A stretch of 64,000 nt of DNA from Lingula anatina (taxonomy: Eukaryota; Brachiopoda; Lingulata; Lingulida; Lingulidae), in contig NW_019776102.1 in assembly GCF_001039355.2 (NCBI RefSeq), positions 517,306 to 581,305 of the forward strand, written 5' to 3'. Positions within the stretch are counted from its first letter, which is position 1. The number at the start of each line of letters is the position of its first letter. Shown here one piece after another: positions 39,701 through 49,761 of this stretch. The notes beneath the pieces are model-generated. The model was not told the origin of the DNA and did not search any database. It was given only the letters and a program-made list of their open reading frames with translations. The translations under genes were made by a program, and so were the position numbers.

Positions 39701-42408
39701 GCAGGGTAAACGTATAGCCTTTGTACGTAAAGAGCGTATCTCAAGTGATCATCTTGAGATACGGATAGAGATACCATGGCGTATTTGCGGTTAATTATTA
39801 GGAGCAATCAAAATGTGAATGTATTCCGTTATACAGCTTTACGTTTGCTTACTACACGTTAAAACAACAGAGATATACAGTAAACGAAAAAAAGGGAATG
39901 TTATACTTTAAGTGTGGTTATTTCGGTGATTCAGATTGATAGGGTCGATATTCAAGACCTTAAACATGGTTCTTTTTTGAAAAAAAGAGAGTCTGTAATC
40001 CCTCATGGTTGGATAAGTTCATTCACAAAAGCACTTAACTTGGCAATCCAATTTCATGCGGTTGTCACCGTGATCAGTAACTGCGAGTTAACGGAGTGTG
40101 CGACTAGGAATCGCAGCTGACTCCCTCAGTCGGAAGAGTTGCAATTATTCAAGATAGCCGAGTAATTTAATTTCATTGTGAAATAGGCGAGAATTGCTGA
40201 TCGCGCTATTTATAAAATAGGACCTGCCGCAGTGAAAATATTTATACTACCCCGTCCCCTTGAAGTGTGAAAATTCCCCTAAGCTGGAGTTTTCAAGCAC
40301 CAATGTCCCCAACCGCGCCTCAGACAAAAAGATGGAAGATTAAGCGTCATTAGCACGCCTATGTTAATGACCAAAGGGATTGCATGCTTGTAAGGTCATA
40401 CCGCACCATTGTGCACGGAGAGTGGGGATTTCACGCCGAATGACACGCTGGAAAAGAAGACGTGCGAACCGTGGCCTGGAGACGGAACTTGTTGCTCGCA
40501 GTTCAGCGGCGGAGTTGACACTTGACGGGTTAATACAGAAAGAACACGGGCTTTAATTTGTTCACGCCATTTGCCTGGGAGTTAAGATTCGTTAACGACT
40601 TCATTGAGCTCGCCTTGGTCATGCTTCGCCGATCACTTTGATAGTTGATCTTCCCGCTTTCAGCCTTGGGCGTGAAACCCTCCAATAGCGGCATAGGACA
40701 TGCCTTTTTCTCTCTCTTTCGTTGCCGGAGGCCAAAGTATTCTTTTTGCGACCTTTACCGTGCTAGAATACCACTCAGTGTTATACAGTGTGTATCCAAA
40801 ACCGTCCTTACCTGTATTTGCTCACGATCCTTATTGAGTAAAGCTTGGGTGGTGTTTATATGGGCGCGTTAATCAGTGAGTTTGCCGGTGTATATTAGTC
40901 CGTCTACACGCCGTGTGTAAATAAAATTGTTTATTCTCTACTTATTTATTATCGATCTGCGGTATGCTTTCAAGATATTTGACCCAGACCCACAGGCCGA
41001 TATTAAGATGTTAGCTTTAAGAGTGTCCAGGTAGCGTCTACCGTGGTCATTTAAATTAACAGTTAATGGGGTAAATGCCCGTCCCAATTCAACTGTCCCC
41101 GTGCTCTTTTTACCCTCTGCGACTACTACTCTGAGACCAGGACCTTGTACTGTACCCTCACGCGTTGACATCCCCAGAAATGAGTATTAAAATAGTGGAC
41201 AGACTATTCCACGTATTTATACGTTGTAAACTTGTTATTATTGTTTGCTTTACATTGAATCTTAAGATAAAAGTCGGGCGTTACAGGGTGTGCCGCGGGG
41301 CTAAAAATTTTAACAACTGAGAAATTCAGCTTATAAATGAATCACGGACTGTGTATATACTGCGATATTTTTCTATAAATTTTAGCCTGTGCTAGTCATT
41401 GCTGATAGAGGTGCCAATCATATTTGGAGAGCGATAACCTGTGCTATTCCTTCACTGTTGGATAAGGTAGGAATTTGAAGTGCATCATCACTGTGGGGCA
41501 CATGACAGTTGTAACGTCCACGATGATGTCATTAGGACCAACTGAGCGTAAGATACCCGTAACTAGGAGGCAGCAATGATTTTCGATCGCTGCAGAATTT
41601 CCTGTATTGGTCTTTCAGTTCGATACGTATGTTTGTTGTGTAGCGGTGCTGTGGTGTGGGTGTTTTACCCGTTGTTGGCGGTGTTCTTGTATTGTAATTG
41701 TGTGTCCGGTGTGTATTGGTTCCAAAGTCTACTACTGCTATTGCGCTTGATACAATTCATCATCAACCGCTAAACATTAAACGTCAGATTAAAACCCACG
41801 AAAACATTATCTTAACAGAAATAGACATTAACGAGATAAAATCAGCACACTTGAGCTTAAAAGGAATTTAGCACCCTAATTTACTCCGACATTTGATGCT
41901 TTTATTTACGTTATCATCGTAGCCATCATTTGTACTTACTTTTCGTGCACTTTCCTTCGGGTATCTTGTTCATCTTGTTCCCGGAGTATCCAGGAAAAGC
42001 CACTTGGTCGTCATAATGTTGCAGCGAGCGTGGCTTGCAGTACAGACCATTGTCACACTTCCCGAGGTAGTTCCACTCTCCCCCGCAATCTTCTCCCTCC
42101 ACCTTAGCACAAATGGGGCAGCAGTCACAGACTCCGAGGGTGACCCCACCTTTACATTTCTGGTACAGTTTTGACGCTCTCCTGGGAGAACAGTGAATCT
42201 GATCACAACTTGGGCATTTGAGGTCCATGGAACTACTACTACTACTGCTACTACTACTAACTGTGGAGAGTTCTTTCTTTTTATGAGATTGACTGCGATC
42301 CGCTGAGCCGCGTTCGCGATGCTCTTTAGCAAAAGTCGTTGTGTGGGATAAAAAACAAGAATTCACTAGCCAGAAGAAGGCTATTAAGACATCTCTCGAC
42401 AACCACAT
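30169..42408 (-). CDS. Secreted IGFBP-domain protein with a second cysteine-rich region (3 exons)
   Basis: Coding exons on the minus strand are 41940-42408, 38695-38794 and 30169-30370. They join in phases 1 and 2 and give 771 nt, or 256 residues plus TAA. The splice sites are donor GTAAGT at 41939, acceptor TTATTCAG before 38794, donor GTAAGT at 38694 and acceptor TTCTTGCAG before 30370. Residues 1-27 form a hydrophobic signal peptide. Residues 28-60 are polar and end in a ten-serine run. Residues 64-154 carry 12 cysteines, including GVCDCCPIC, matching the IGFBP N-terminal domain (consensus GCGCCxxC). Residues 157-256 add 14 cysteines in a pattern I do not recognise. It is probably secreted and disulphide-bonded. 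IGFBP-type domains can bind insulin/IGF-like peptides, but that role is inferred here. There is no thyroglobulin, Kazal, CUB or VWC signature, so it is not a vertebrate IGFBP1-6 or a full CRIM1. The exon structure is firm; the function is open. Confidence 0.9.
32639..32965 (+). CDS. Candidate terminal exon of a plus-strand gene
   Basis: A frame of 108 codons is open from just after a TAA at 32636 to TAG at 32963-32965, with AATAAA at 33014-33019, 50 nt later. The composition is protein-like (for example KLLARSVHQLPGK and ENTALSFIAHPRHH), and the third positions are more GC-rich than the surroundings. No convincing acceptor could be chosen. Possible ones are TTTTAAGGGCAG near 32732 and CACCAACAG at 32750. 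If unspliced, the first ATG at 32825 leaves only 46 residues. I do not recognise the sequence. It could be a chance frame, since several others of similar length occur in the window. Confidence 0.25.
   Translation, partial: NKRWSIFIARQLNGDHLPKLAERKDLNFKGRYVSSHQQRWGPSLPLWQTNGWPYNSSRALRDMMKLLARSVHQLPGKTIINKEDDENTALSFIAHPRHHPPADICEGD
33735..33794. repeat. (AT)n microsatellite, about 30 units
   Basis: A pure AT dinucleotide run inside intron 2 of the IGFBP-domain gene. The isoleucine/tyrosine open frame across it is an artefact. Confidence 0.95.
38695..38794 (-). CDS. Exon 2 of the IGFBP-domain gene (100 bp)
   Basis: This exon was found by looking for a phase 1-to-2 exon needed to join the other two. 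Its acceptor is TTTCTTTCCTTATTCAG and its donor is TTGTAAGTA. It encodes residues 157-189 with four cysteines and the first two bases of codon 190. The reading contains CTPDFCRDNPKAICAA, which runs directly into FDVAEVKQSC in exon 3. The exact phase fit on both sides and the continuing cysteine spacing are strong evidence that the join is right. It lies in a region otherwise lacking coding signal. Confidence 0.85.
38795..41939 (-). other. Intron 1 of the IGFBP-domain gene (3.1 kb)
   Basis: This interval is flanked by the exon 1 donor and the exon 2 acceptor. It is CpG-rich and non-repetitive, and contains a perfect 11-bp-stem hairpin at 39735-39763. First introns of developmental genes often hold enhancers, but nothing specific can be read here. 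The open frames at 39914-40120, 40645-40872 and 40938-41171 look like chance. Confidence 0.65.
39735..39763. other. Perfect 11-bp-stem hairpin
   Basis: CGTATCTCAAG and CTTGAGATACG flank TGATCAT. It lies in intron 1 of the IGFBP-domain gene. It could be a palindromic protein-binding site or chance. Confidence 0.5.
41940..42408 (-). CDS. Exon 1 of the IGFBP-domain gene: signal peptide, serine tract, 12-Cys domain
   Basis: This exon begins with ATG at 42406-42408 and ends at a consensus donor (exon ...ACG AAA A, then GTAAGT), leaving phase 1. Read through the donor, the frame stays open for only four more codons, which supports splicing. It encodes residues 1-156. The whole IGFBP-type domain lies in this one exon, as is usual for the family. 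The ten-serine run at residues 51-60 is built from AGT/AGC triplets (around 42229-42260), so it is a trinucleotide repeat that may vary in length between individuals. An overlapping +1-frame reading of 120 residues (41970-42332) is a shadow of this exon. Confidence 0.92.
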
Positions 42409-42536
42409 GTTGCTTTGTATGCGAGATACTTCTACTGTGCCTGGCTTCTTTTGCCGGTGTCACTGAGGTCTCCTCTTAAAAGTTGACAATCACTGAATAG
42501 AAACCTCTTTAAAAGCTTTCAGAACTCTGTTCCTGG

Positions 42537-42543
42537 TTTTATA
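42537..42543 (-). promoter_or_regulatory. TATA box of the IGFBP-domain gene
   Basis: The minus strand reads CGTATAAAACC here, a good TATAAAA match 129 nt upstream of the ATG. A start site 25-30 nt downstream would lie near 42510 and give a 5' UTR of about 100 nt with no intron. This is position plus motif only; no cap data are available. Confidence 0.55.
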
Positions 42544-42559
42544 CGTCCGTTGTCGGCCT

Positions 42560-45500
42560 CTTCAAAAAACCTACTAAAAACCATCCAATGATTTATTCTT
42601 CAAATTTCACCAATCCTTATCCTATATGCAGAAGCCAGGTGAATCACATGTACTAGTTCATTATTCATTTACACACATTAGATCGACTGCTTCCAGTACA
42701 CTACTATTCGCAGGTGAGCACAGGCCCACTATTTAAGCGATAAGCACTGTGTATTCATGAAGGGGGAGGGACTATCGCTGAGTCAATTGTGCGTGAAAAT
42801 TAACTAGTGCCTTCTGTAAGTCTATCTGCTTGTGCGGCTGGAGAAATGTTTGACAGATGTCAAAATAACCACATCAACGTACTATCGTATTGCCAATATC
42901 AATCATAACAGCCCGTCGGCTCCTCCTGCTCCCCCTCTCAGTGGCATTGTCCCAGTTTCATTGACGCAGCGAAAAAAATGTTGACCAATCAGGGCGTAGA
43001 AAGGAAACGTCAGAGTTAAGTTTTAATGAACGATACCGCAACAATGGAGATTCCGCCGCCTTAATAGTCATAGGTATTAAGTGTGCAGTTATACAGCATT
43101 TGGATAAACCGCTGCTAAGTGTGTGGAATTGTTTACCTAAGAATAAAGAATTCAAATTTAACCCTGTCCTTATAGATGGCTATTAGCGGGATCTACTGCG
43201 GTGTACCGATCTAAACAAATATTGCACTCACACTTACGAGAGGCGCGATTATAGTGCCGACGAAGCTCCTATGTCTACACGTTGAAATTATGATTTGACA
43301 CCTGATAATTATTGCTGGTAGATTTTAACCAATGACTAATAAAGGCAACGACCATAGCTTGTTAGCTAACCGTACTTCCACTTTTTTAACGTAACAGGAA
43401 CCGAGAATAATATCTCGCATTTGAAAAGGGGATAATGTATTGGCGGTGAGATTTCTTCAGTGTGTTTTGTCCACTACGACCGGTGTGTACTGTCTGAAAA
43501 GCACCGATGTGTTTGCCCACCTTGGAAGTGGACATTTACTTTGTCAACTTGACCGTATAGAGGCGGAGAGCCCGGGAGAGGAAATGGTGTTTGTCTACCC
43601 TCTAGCTTGCAAAACTTGTAAACACAGCAATGGCACTGAGCACAAAAGAATGAGGATTATACTTTGTCACCGTGGCGAAGTGAAAAAGTGTCTCATGATC
43701 CATCGTTGAATGACTTTTTACCGTATTACATTTAAGCCGCACTAGAAAAACCACGAGACAACGATAAGATGATATATTGTTATGAATAATTAATTCAGAT
43801 TTTGGGTAGAAGATTTTGCGTGATGATTTTTTTTTCATTGAGGTCAACAGAATTCAAACACTGTACTCGCTAAAATAAAAGTACCTGGGGATATTTTTGC
43901 TGGAATTTTCCGAAATATTTAACAGAAGCTATGCCGGTCACATAAAACCCGGCTTTGTGCAAGCAGGTATTCATAGTCTAGAAACAAAAGAAGCAATTGT
44001 TGCGCCTCCTGTGGTTGTGATCAGTGATTCCGCATATATGAATCTGCAGCAATAGCAGTAGGGAGATTGGGGCGGACAGATGAATGGTGCCCACCCGTCA
44101 AGACAATCCCCGGCCGACGTGAGTAGGCCTTACTACCACTGGGGCAAGCTTTCGAATTTCCTGTGCGCACCGTGGATGGGAAGAAGAGGATAAAAGCCCT
44201 AAGATGAATTGTACTCAATGGAAAGGCTAACCAGTGGGAAATTGTCAACCATTGTTACCTATAATGATCTACCCACCTCTTTATTACGGAGCGTCTCAGC
44301 CCCGCCTCTTACCCCGGGCGGTCTTGCGGTAAAAGTGATAATCACTGCGGCGCGGCGTCCGGATTGCTTTCCGAGGGGGATTAAGTGTTGGGATTTATAG
44401 AGTTGAATCAGTCGCCGTCCCACGTTAGTAATGAAAATTATGATAAACCAGGACAGAACAACAGCCCGATTCATTCCCCACCAACGCATTTCACTGTCAT
44501 TATTTTACATGATAAATCTGAAGTTATTTCGGGGAGGTTTGATGGTAAAGTACAACTGAAATGAAAACCATATTTCTGGCGTGTGTTTATCCCTGTACTT
44601 CCTTGCCCTGACCCTCATTGCAGGTAGGTGCCCACCTACCGTGCCAGTTCACGCAAATTGGAAATCACTTCCGTTTCTTTAAAACGAAAATACCACTTCA
44701 CTTTGACAAGGCCTACAGCCACACCATTGTATGTAGTGGACAATTTCAGTTTCAAGATTAACAGACACAGGACTTAAGGAGACTGACGCGCAGCTGGGGA
44801 TAGTCCTAACTTTGCGTGTTGAATTGTCCACAAAACATTATGAAGGGATAATATATCAAAGGAGTTTCGAAATTACTTTTGAAATACAATATAGCACTTA
44901 TTGAAATCTAAAAAGCGTATTACCGATCATAAGCAGGCTTTCAATAATACTCTCTAATAGAAAAGTAAATACTTGACACTATAATGAATACAAAGTTCAA
45001 ACATCACTCTTTGCGGTTGGTGGAGTAAGAGAATGTGGTAGAGGAGATCTTTTTACAAGGGCGCATTGCGTTTGTAATATTGTCAGTGATCAGTACAGTG
45101 ATTGTCATTGTGAGTGATCGCATTAAGAAATACAGTCTGTTCTCAAACTCTGGCAGTTTTTGAAAACAGGCTTTTTAAAGCATGAATTTTACCACGGAAG
45201 ACTGAAAGTCTTTACACGATATTTCATATGACTGGCCAATGATTTTCTTTTTTTCATATTTTCGGTTGGGATTCTGGTGTATGTGTGCAAAGCAGTCTTT
45301 AATCAGAGGAACTCAATATGACATCACATTTAGAAACAAATACACCCAAGAAAAATGGAACAAATGACAAGAGTCCATACCATACTTCAACGTAAGGTTA
45401 ATCAAAGTCACTTATGCATAACAGTGAACAATTTCACAAATCACTTAATACGTCCAAACACCGTTGGCATGATCGCAAGTGTACAATGTTTCTTTAATTT

Positions 45501-47240
45501 GATGTGCTAGTTTTAACTAAAAAGTTCACTTAACCTGCTTTTGTTAGCAATTTTGTAAAGGAAAACGAAGTGTTCTCATCACTCATTTTACATCTTTTAT
45601 GTTTCTAGGGGCTTAGGAGGAAATTTCATGTACCCGGTATAAATATAGAATTTTGTAAATGATAACCATTCTATGACTTATGCTATGTTCAGACTATCAA
45701 AACTTTTTTCTTTCTTTCTTTTTCTTTTTTTTTAAAGAATAATAAAACAAAAAGTTAAAAGGCAGCGAAATTCTACATAAAACACGACACTAAGTATGGT
45801 GAGGGCTGAAGGTTAAAGGACCATATAAAAAAAAGGCTTGTTGCCAGTTTTTCCCTATGCCTTTTGGTGTCTAAGTATTTCAGAAGTCATGTCTAGACAG
45901 AGAGCCAAAATGAAAGCAAATGTTGTAGTGGAGAAAAGGGGCCACATATACTGTACATGTACACTGTAGGCTATATTCACTTATGTCAATTATTCTCATC
46001 ATTTGAAAAGTCAACAAAATGATTTTTTTGAATTAGAGAAAATACATTGAAATACGTAAAATAAATGCAGGTATAATTTCTACATATATAAAGTCATAAA
46101 GATTAAAGAATGTAAAACTTAAAGTTAACTACAATCGAGCTTTTTCTGGTAAAACGCAATGTTTCAGTCGCATCTAACGCATTTTGACCAGTTCGTACAA
46201 AGTACAATCGTGACACGTACAGTGTATGTAGTTCAGTTTCTGGTTTATCAATTAGTATGAGGTGTACATTGTATCACTTACATATCAGAAAGATGTTAAT
46301 TCAAGAACATTTATTACATACACGAGCACAGAACACTGTTCATTTATTTGAAAATTTATATCTTGTGACGTTATCTTTTTCAAATTAGTACATCTCTCAT
46401 GTAACATAGGTCTCTTGAATACATGCACATGCTTATCACACTTTTACTTTAATAATACTTGATTATTTACTCGATCGTACAATTTTTCAATATTTATGTA
46501 AATAGAAAGTGAAATAAGACACTTTGCCTATCATTTTTACAGCTGTCAGTACATAATGTTGTTCGTCGCACTCCAGGGGGCCGCATTATCAGTTTACATT
46601 CTGAATGCAAATTTTGAATTCACAAGAAAAAAAGGCGCCAAAACTTTGTACCTAGAGTTTGACATAGGTTGACTGGGGTCTCGCCCCCCCTCCATCCCCT
46701 GCTTACTGCGTTTAAGACTGTCGTAATTTAAAATAATGGGGGAGCTAAAATCCCCCTCTCCCACCACCACCGCCTACGCCTATGGTAGACAAGGTTAAAG
46801 CTTTAAGCAAAAAATTGACCCAGAAAGATAAAGTCTAATCTCTGCTTTTACAAAGATGTATCACGTTGACTGTTAATGGCATTGGAAATCTAACCTAGAA
46901 TGGTGCAAACTAAATGAACGTGCCATCCATTACAATTTTTGCAAGGTAAAAAGAATTAGCTATTTCTAAACGATTACTGACTTGACCTCACCTTAATTTT
47001 CAATCAAGTAATATCAAATCACCGTGCCAATGAAATTTCTGGTTAGCAAAATGACAATTCTAAATAATATACTTGACTAGAAAAAATAACTTTCTGTACA
47101 AAACCTCTGATGTGGGTTAATCATGTCATACGTTCAGGATCTCATCGTGATGATCATTATTGTTTCAAAAAATGACATCCTTTTTTATGGATATAAATAT
47201 CCATATATATATAATTATTCGCTATAAATCATTAATCCAT
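42560..47240. other. Intergenic region between two minus-strand genes
   Basis: CpG-rich to about 45 kb, then AT-rich. It should contain the upstream control region of the IGFBP-domain gene and the 3' flank of the membrane-protein gene. The open frames at 43440-43709 and 44259-44489 have no support. No tRNA or rRNA was recognised. Confidence 0.6.
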
Positions 47241-47253
47241 AACTACTTATTAT

Positions 47254-47259
47254 TTTATT
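47254..47259 (-). terminator. Candidate poly(A) signal of the membrane-protein gene
   Basis: AATAAA on the minus strand lies 157 nt after the stop at 47416-47418, inside a very AT-rich stretch (47180-47290). It is plausible by distance, but other hexamers occur further on (for example near 46310). Confidence 0.4.
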
Positions 47260-47415
47260 TATAATATATCTATAAAATAATATAGTTGATTAGAAAAAAG
47301 GCGTCATAATTTACTTTTTTATCAGTCATATTGGAAGACAGGTTGTTCAGCGTTAAGGTTGGAATGGATGCACTCAGTATTCCAGCAAGCTGTATCCATG
47401 GCGCATGGAGTGACG

Positions 47416-49725
47416 TTAGTCATCGGAGGACTTGCAAACCGCGCACAAGATGCACCAACAGCAATACAGTGCCAGAACTAAGACACCGAAAATGATGTAG
47501 AACACGACCATCATGCATACCGGAAAGAAACCTACGAAGAGATTTTAAAGAAAGGCATGATATCAATGAATACATGGGGGAAATCCTCACCCAGAAGAGG
47601 ATTCGCTTCTAAGGAAAACTACAGTTTCAAAGAGTTGCCGAGTAAAAAGAGCGTTTAGCAATATCAAAAAGATTAATAGACTCACTAAAAAGCTAACATA
47701 CTTCTTGCACATTTAGCTTAGGTGAAATGAACTTAGGTGAAATGAACCGTACAATTTAGAAGAAGAATACGTCTCACATACTGCAGAGCGCTCTTGTTGA
47801 TCTCATGTAAATGTGACGAAAGCAAAACGAAACTCAAAACATCACTGCGACATAGCTTACCTTTCCCATGGAAAGAATACCATGTCCCGGAACAAGTACA
47901 ACACGATTCACAGCATATACACTTATCCTCATCATCATCTCTCTCTACCTGCACTATTACTGGGGCATTCCCAGCCGGCTGGTACCTTGGAAAATTTAGG
48001 TAAAATAAATAAATAAATAAATAATAACTAGTAGTTCCAAGCGATTTTTTCCGCACTTGATATTGTCCGTTTATCATACAGCCATTTACCGTCTTCTTGG
48101 AGAATGGTGTTATATGAATGATAAATTTATATTTCATCAGATGAAACTTGAACGAGCTTTCAGTTTCTTGAACATTTCTAACTTTTTATCTTTTTATGTC
48201 CCAATTACATCGATTTTATGTCCCAATTACATGGACTGTGAAACAAACAAAGATAAAAAGTCAATAGTTCGTTCTGCCCATGTTTCCTAAACTTTTTTCT
48301 CAGAGGATACTTCCATTGTATTTTGATGATAATTCGAATATAAATGTACATACTGCAGAGCTGGGAGGTTTTGCTGGGAGGCGCTGATGTAGACAGTTTG
48401 CTGTTGGGTGACTATACCATACTGACCCGGAGCTATCTCAGTCACTACGGCCTGTTCTTTTCGAATAGCATATGCCTGATTTCTAAAACAAAATTACGCT
48501 TTCACTATATCCACTTATGAGATGCACATCAAAAGTATTTTTTAAAATTGACTTGAACATTATTAAACTTTTAAAAAAGCTTCACGATATTTCTCATGAC
48601 GCAATTTATAAGTCACGACGTTGACATCGTTTCATCAATGATGGTAGGTTACAACCAACTTCTTTCAAACATTAATAATTGTGTTAACACACTCATTATT
48701 TGTTTAAAACGATTACGAGAAACGTATATGAGTTACGAGTTTGAGAGGCAACATAAATACTTTAAAGGGATAATAACTGTTGGCCAAAAAAACGAATTTT
48801 CCTGGAGTAAACAACAGTTTTCCCATACTTACCAATGGTCAATGAATCCATTTCTACATTCAAAGTTAGTCCCTGTTTTTTTTTTCTAAAAAAGTTTTTT
48901 TTTGTTATAATCTCTTAAGAGATTATTACAGAGTATAGCCATCTATGGAGGTCAAGTGGTCCGAAGACTAGCTCAGATATCAGAATAATAGCTATTACTG
49001 CCGTTTTTGTGGTAAAACAGAATATGTTATATTTCTATGAGCTGTTTACAATGTTTTTGTTGTGAAATATAGATGTCATTCGAAGAGTTATTATTCCTTT
49101 AATGCAGGGTAGTTCCGTCTATACTGTAAATAAATATTAGCTTGATACATAAGAAATGAAACTTACTGTCCATCTGACACCACTGCGGCCTGTGTTCTCC
49201 CTGCTAGCACCATGTCACCTGGCGTTATATAAGATAAATAGTAGAGACAAAAGTATTCATGTATAATTGTGACAACTGGAGTGATACAATAAAAGGTGCA
49301 AATGACATAACAAATGACAACTTTTTTTCAGTTTTGGCACCACAACTCGCCGCTTAATTTCACATTGTGTTCATGCATATTAGTTTTATAGTTGGTGACA
49401 GGTGACAACACGAAAAAGTTACGGCATTTCTTCACATAAGTACAGAAGTGACCCGTATATAAAACGACATGGAAATATCGTGTTGAACTTTACTAGGTCT
49501 ATATCACCGACAAGATAGGCGTATAGTAGAATTCGACCCAGTCCTCAAACACACAAGATAAAAAGACCTTTAAGTTATGTACAGATAATAGAGAGAAAGT
49601 AAATCTAAAGTCAGGTCTGTTTATTCTTTGATAAAATCACATATTTGACATTAAACTTAATAAATAGGTCAGTACACCGATACATAATAATGAAACAAAA
49701 TTGTATGAATTCAAGACTTACCCAT
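47416..49725 (-). CDS. Small cysteine-rich single-pass membrane protein (5 coding exons)
   Basis: Coding exons on the minus strand are 49722-49725 (ATG plus one base), 49167-49218, 48354-48482, 47861-47985 and 47416-47531. They total 426 nt, or 141 residues. Phases 1, 2, 2 and 1 match at every junction, and the donors are GTAAGT, GTAAGT, GTATGT and GTAAGC. The start is supported by an in-frame TAA eight codons upstream. The N-terminal 80 residues are polar, rich in Gln, Ala and Val, with no signal peptide. An acidic DDDED stretch precedes CICCESCCTC (residues 84-93), then one hydrophobic helix at about 105-127, then a tail with CCWCILCAVC. The cysteines next to the membrane suggest palmitoylation or metal binding, and an internal N-terminus would follow from the missing signal peptide. 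It resembles in style, but does not match, the CYYR1, Shisa, VOPP1 and LITAF families. The family is unrecognised; the gene model is well supported. Confidence 0.85.
48003..48024. repeat. (AAAT)n microsatellite
   Basis: Five to six copies of AAAT/AATA lie immediately upstream (minus sense) of the acceptor of exon 4 of the membrane-protein gene. On the transcript they form a T-rich tract (TTTATTTATT) that probably serves as part of the polypyrimidine region. Confidence 0.85.
48907..48926. other. Perfect 20-bp palindrome
   Basis: ATAATCTCTTAAGAGATTAT is its own reverse complement and lies in an intron of the membrane-protein gene. A perfect palindrome of this length is unlikely by chance at any one place, but across 64 kb of AT-rich DNA it is only mildly surprising. 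Confidence 0.6.
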
Positions 49726-49761
49726 CCTGATTGCTTGATATGCTTCTTAAAACACAGTTTC
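49722..49761 (-). other. First coding exon of the cysteine-rich membrane protein: mostly 5' UTR
   Basis: The acceptor TTTTTTTCTAG ends at 49762, and the exon of 40 nt ends ATGG followed by the donor GTAAGTC. Only four bases are coding. Because it starts with an acceptor, at least one more noncoding 5' exon must lie upstream, beyond 49.8 kb. I could not place that exon, so the promoter is unlocated. Confidence 0.7.

Noticed and set aside
42100-42332. 120-codon minus-strand frame with a valine run (41970-42332)
   Set aside because: It is the +1 frame shadow of exon 1 of the IGFBP-domain gene. The polyvaline comes from the serine (AGT) repeat read in another frame.
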